The position numbers and the translations under genes are program-made. Positions 33,229 through 36,140 of a stretch of DNA of 36,140 bases are shown in pieces (positions within the stretch are counted from its first letter, which is position 1; every line of letters starts with the position of its first letter). Origin of the DNA: Pirellula sp. (GTDB taxonomy: Bacteria > Planctomycetota > Planctomycetia > Pirellulales > Pirellulaceae); the NCBI GenBank assembly GCA_021300015.1, contig JAJTFB010000039.1, positions 1 through 36,140 on the forward strand, in the 5' to 3' direction. Under the pieces are notes generated by a model that did no database searches, had not been told where the DNA came from, and worked only from the letters and a program-made list of their open reading frames with translations.

Positions 33229-35596
33229 GTCGACGCCTCCAGAGCCACTCAGCAGCGAAACAAAAAACAGCCAACCCAAGCAATCCAGGAGTATGCCAAA
33301 GCGCTGTGGTCCGTCGCTCGGTGAACTTCAATCGCTCTACAGGAATTTTCGCTAATATAGAATCCAGTCGGTCCGAGGGGATCACCGCACCACCACTGGA
33401 TTGGGCCAAGTCTTGTAAATGGTTTTCATCGATGCTGCAATCGGCTAGCTCGATCGCCTCGGGCTCATAGACGAAGGCCGATTGGGCTTGGCCAACGAGG
33501 ATCCCATCGGCGCTTCGAGCCTCGGCCTCCACACGATAGACGCCACTGCGACGCATCAGAAAACTAGTTGCATAAACGCCCGGAGACTCCAAGGATGCCA
33601 CCCCCTTGACCTCGATCGCTGCATCCCCCCCCGGGGGTACGATCCGAACCTCGACGGATGCATTGTCCAAGGCGGAAAATTTTTCGTCCCGCACCGTAAC
33701 CTCAATCCATCGCTTGGCACTCTGAACGAGATCCTCACGGCTCGCCATCTCGACGCGTTTCGGGATGTCGACCATCATCCCCCGAACGATCTGCCTCCAG
33801 GACTGGTAAAACGGACTGTTGCTCTCTTGGCGATTCATCAGTGCCCAGCGCCACAAGTCACCGAGCATGACGGCTCCGGTCTGACCTTTTCCGAATTTTT
33901 GCACCACAAGCAGCGGTGCCTTCGATCCATCTTGCAATTGACCTTCGACCAGAACTCTCGCGCCGGCTTTGACCCCAACGGTACGATTCCAAACCTCAAA
34001 CGATGGCATTTGCTCAATGCGTTTGGATTCATCTGCTTGATTGTCCTGCAACCTTAGATATGGCAACAGCCATCCCTCGCGCGTTAGCTCGAAACGGATG
34101 GAACCTTCCGATGCCTGCCCGATCTGAGGAATCAAGGTTTCAGGCTCCGTTGGATCGCCATAGACCGGCAAGAGTTGCCCCAGGACCGAATCCCGAAATC
34201 CCCGACCTCGCATGCTCTCTTGGCCGCCGAGCATCAGCAAGCTACCTCCTCTTAGGGAAACAAACTGACGCAAAAGCTGCATTTGATCGACCGTGAAAAA
34301 CTCGGTCTCCAGATCGTCAAGAATGATCATCGAGTAGGCATACAGCTCCGCCGCATCCTTGGGAAAGCCCTTCGTTAACTCATCCTTTCCCACGACCCCC
34401 AACCTTGCAAAGACCGGTTCGTCGTACTTCTCCTTCTCCTCCTGAGAAACATCCTCAAACCCTGAAAACAAGGGATTGGTATCCTCGGTCCCTTTGCTTC
34501 GAAAACTGAACTTTGGCTGTTTTTTGGCAATCCTGACCAAAGCCGTCAAAGCCAACTCGGCGTCTTGGCTCAAGGCCCGTTGGAGGAACTTGTACTCCCA
34601 GTTCGGCCTGCCCGATAAGTAAAGGATCCTATAAGGCCCCATCGTCCGATCGACGGCTGCATACCGATGGTTGTTTTCGAGCGTCATCTCCAGGTCTGGA
34701 ATGTCTCGCACCAAACGGCACACGACCTTATAGCCCTGGGGGCCCATCTCCTTGGGCCGAAACTGAAACCGAACCACCGCTGCTTTGCCCGACGAGTCGA
34801 GCTCGATCGTCTGCTTCTGGAGGACTTCTTGATCAAGCCCTTCCAAGTGCACATCGACCCGTTCGGATGGAAAGCCTCGATGGCCAATCGTCGCAACGAT
34901 CGTGACCGGCGCGGTCTCAAAATCGCTGGTCTGAACACTCACGCTCTGTATCCACAAATCCCGCTTCGGATCCCCTTGGGTCGGTACCAACACCGGAAAA
35001 ATTGGAATGCTCTTGAATGGACTTCCTTCTGCTTGAAGATTCTCGACCCGATTGGTGCTTCGGCCATCGGTAATGACCACAATGCCCGCTGGCGGTTCGT
35101 TCGGGTAACGCTCCTTGAGACTCACCAATGCCCCTTCTATGTTGGATTGGTACTCGGTACCATCCCACTGACTCAGTTGTTCCACCGTTTGAATCGGACC
35201 ACCAAAAAGGTACTTCTTCAGACGATACTCAGCTCCCAGTTCGCTCAACCAACTCGCTTCATCGGCGATCGTTCCTGCAAAGGCTGGGACCAACTGCCCC
35301 TCTGTGGGGGAATCCTGGGTGTACAAGGCTCTCATCGACCGACTATTGTCGATAAGCACCGCAATGGTATTGGCTTGCGATTTCGGTACCGTCAAACTAC
35401 GTGTGGGCTCCAGAAGACAAAAGCACAAAATTCCCAAACCGACGGATCGAAGCATTGTCCCGATCCATCGAGACTTTTGCCCAACCGCCTGGCGATAGGA
35501 AAACCATGTGGCGACCGAAAAGGTAGCCCACATGAGGATTGCCAAGGGAGCCCAAGCTGCTTTCGCAAATACAATATTCTCGAACCACTCGATCAC
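33215..35596 (-). CDS. VWA + class I amidotransferase-fold membrane protein
   Basis: 793 residues from the GTG at 35596, whose last two bases form the stop of the upstream gene (GTGA); the longer open frame to 35782 is overlap with that gene. Two N-terminal membrane segments (WAPLAILMWATFSVATWF and a second after MLRSVGLGILCFCLLEPT). A vWA domain follows with IAVLIDNSRSM (MIDAS DxSxS), TEYQSNIEGAL and IVVITDGRS. A Rossmann-like amidotransferase-fold part follows (RILYLSGRPNWEYKFLQRAL, YSMIILDDLE, LRGGSLLMLGGQESM) that lacks an obvious catalytic Cys. The C-terminus is beta-rich and ends with a membrane segment (LLGLAVFCFAAEWLWRRR). This resembles planctomycete VWA/glutamine-amidotransferase-like proteins of MoxR cassettes. 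Function unknown. Confidence 0.85.
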   Translation of the reverse strand: MIEWFENIVFAKAAWAPLAILMWATFSVATWFSYRQAVGQKSRWIGTMLRSVGLGILCFCLLEPTRSLTVPKSQANTIAVLIDNSRSMRALYTQDSPTEGQLVPAFAGTIADEASWLSELGAEYRLKKYLFGGPIQTVEQLSQWDGTEYQSNIEGALVSLKERYPNEPPAGIVVITDGRSTNRVENLQAEGSPFKSIPIFPVLVPTQGDPKRDLWIQSVSVQTSDFETAPVTIVATIGHRGFPSERVDVHLEGLDQEVLQKQTIELDSSGKAAVVRFQFRPKEMGPQGYKVVCRLVRDIPDLEMTLENNHRYAAVDRTMGPYRILYLSGRPNWEYKFLQRALSQDAELALTALVRIAKKQPKFSFRSKGTEDTNPLFSGFEDVSQEEKEKYDEPVFARLGVVGKDELTKGFPKDAAELYAYSMIILDDLETEFFTVDQMQLLRQFVSLRGGSLLMLGGQESMRGRGFRDSVLGQLLPVYGDPTEPETLIPQIGQASEGSIRFELTREGWLLPYLRLQDNQADESKRIEQMPSFEVWNRTVGVKAGARVLVEGQLQDGSKAPLLVVQKFGKGQTGAVMLGDLWRWALMNRQESNSPFYQSWRQIVRGMMVDIPKRVEMASREDLVQSAKRWIEVTVRDEKFSALDNASVEVRIVPPGGDAAIEVKGVASLESPGVYATSFLMRRSGVYRVEAEARSADGILVGQAQSAFVYEPEAIELADCSIDENHLQDLAQSSGGAVIPSDRLDSILAKIPVERLKFTERRTTALWHTPGLLGLAVFCFAAEWLWRRRHGLA

Positions 35597-36140
35597 TTGG
35601 TTTGCTCTCCCCCCAAGCGTTCGAAATAACGATCCAATTCCGATCGGAAACGATCCGGTACCGGATCGCGATCTAAGGGAACAAGTTCGTTTTCTTTGGC
35701 CGTTTTGCGAATCAACTCCTCTTGCACACGCCGCTGCAACTCCTGCAACGGATTCGATATCAACTTCTTGACCAACTCCCACTGCGGCTCCTTGGAATGC
35801 CGCTTGTACTCCTTGCGGAAATCTCGCGCAGCCTCGCGCACTCGAGCCGCTTCGGCCTTCAATTCCGGATCGCGTACCAACTCTTCAATATCCCGAAGCC
35901 GGTCAGTCCACTGCGCGTAGTCTTCACCCATCAACGGAGAGCTCGACTCCAAGCCACCGCCGCCACCGGCTCGCTGCATGCGTTCCTCAAGCGCTTCGAG
36001 CGCCGAGCGAGGGGAAGGCTCGCGAGCTTGCGAGGAACTTCTCGCTTGGCGGGGTTGGCCTTCGCGGGGTTGGCCTTCGCGGGGTTGGCTTTCGGGGGGC
36101 TGGCCTTGGCTGGGCTGGCCTTCGCTGGGCTGGCCTTCGC
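35593..36140 (-). CDS. Coiled-coil protein with GQP repeats, 5' end off window
   Basis: Only the C-terminal 181 residues are inside; the start is beyond the right edge. It begins in a repeat of five-residue units such as EGQPS/EGQPR, then a charged stretch (SALEALEERMQRAGGGGG) and a strongly helical coiled coil (RVREAARDFRKEYKRHSKE, QELQRRVQEELIRKTAKE) that ends ERLGGEQTK. The stop overlaps the start of the VWA gene, so they are translationally coupled. In planctomycetes a large membrane protein with a long coiled coil often precedes the VWA gene in such clusters, but that is memory, not seen here. Confidence 0.8.
   Translation of the reverse strand, partial: EGQPSEGQPSQGQPPESQPREGQPREGQPRQARSSSQAREPSPRSALEALEERMQRAGGGGGLESSSPLMGEDYAQWTDRLRDIEELVRDPELKAEAARVREAARDFRKEYKRHSKEPQWELVKKLISNPLQELQRRVQEELIRKTAKENELVPLDRDPVPDRFRSELDRYFERLGGEQTK
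36051..36140. repeat. 15-bp coding minisatellite (six units) at the right edge
   Basis: Six units of 15 bp (the last incomplete), beginning at 36051, 36066, 36081, 36096, 36111 and 36126. The consensus is ggg(g/c)tggccttcgc-type. They encode the GQP-containing pentapeptide and run off the window. Confidence 0.9.

Noticed and set aside
34667..35629. 320-aa plus-strand open frame
   Set aside because: Lies entirely antisense to the VWA gene, which has clear vWA motifs; composition of this frame (His/Arg/Pro-rich, no motif) is that of a shadow.

Overview
The window looks like a stretch of a planctomycete chromosome, probably from the Pirellulaceae (Rhodopirellula/Pirellula-type). This is inferred from gene content: MoxR/DUF58 and VWA cassettes, NHL and FHA proteins, a formylglycine-generating-enzyme (FGE) module, an oversized multi-PDZ RseP, and intergenic GAGTAC-rich repeats. 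No database search was possible. I saw no rRNA, tRNA, insertion sequence, CRISPR array or integrase.

Left edge (1-6400, minus strand). A compact operon resembles an NTP-dependent conflict (vWA-MoxR-associated) system. In transcription order it has: (i) a possible small C-terminally anchored peptide; (ii) an 842-aa protein with two degenerate class III nucleotide-cyclase-like modules, an EAD1-like adaptor domain and an unrecognised C-terminus; (iii) a MoxR-type AAA+ ATPase; (iv) a vWA-like protein fused to an FGE/SUMF1 domain, joined to the ATPase gene by an ATGA overlap. The fourth gene appears to carry a +1 frameshift near 1504 and runs off the left edge. Seven tandem 26-bp repeats lie just upstream. 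This is the most interesting part of the window.

6443-14658. A stand-alone TolC-like outer-membrane protein (minus) is followed by plus-strand genes: a CrtI/CrtN-type carotenoid desaturase, a two-cysteine glutathione peroxidase next to an NHL-repeat protein, a PstS-like binding protein, and a secreted PDZ/YbaY/DUF4214-like protein. A 716-bp non-coding tract follows. It holds a large imperfect inverted repeat containing two GCAA-loop hairpins, then GAGTAC repeats.

14659-25691. An unrecognised 445-aa protein diverges from a MoxR-DUF58-moaA-PfkB kinase gene string. A minus-strand alkane-1-monooxygenase-like gene and a dxr-rseP overlap pair (isoprenoid MEP pathway plus site-2 protease) follow.

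25692-36140. ftsH converges on a two-FHA transmembrane protein. A monotopic sugar phosphotransferase and a polysaccharide deacetylase (probable ATT start) form an exopolysaccharide pair. A minus-strand run follows: a coiled-coil protein cut by the right edge, a VWA/amidotransferase-fold membrane protein (GTGA overlap), and a secreted caspase/legumain-like protein. Three proteins in this part carry 15-bp minisatellites encoding proline-rich pentapeptides.
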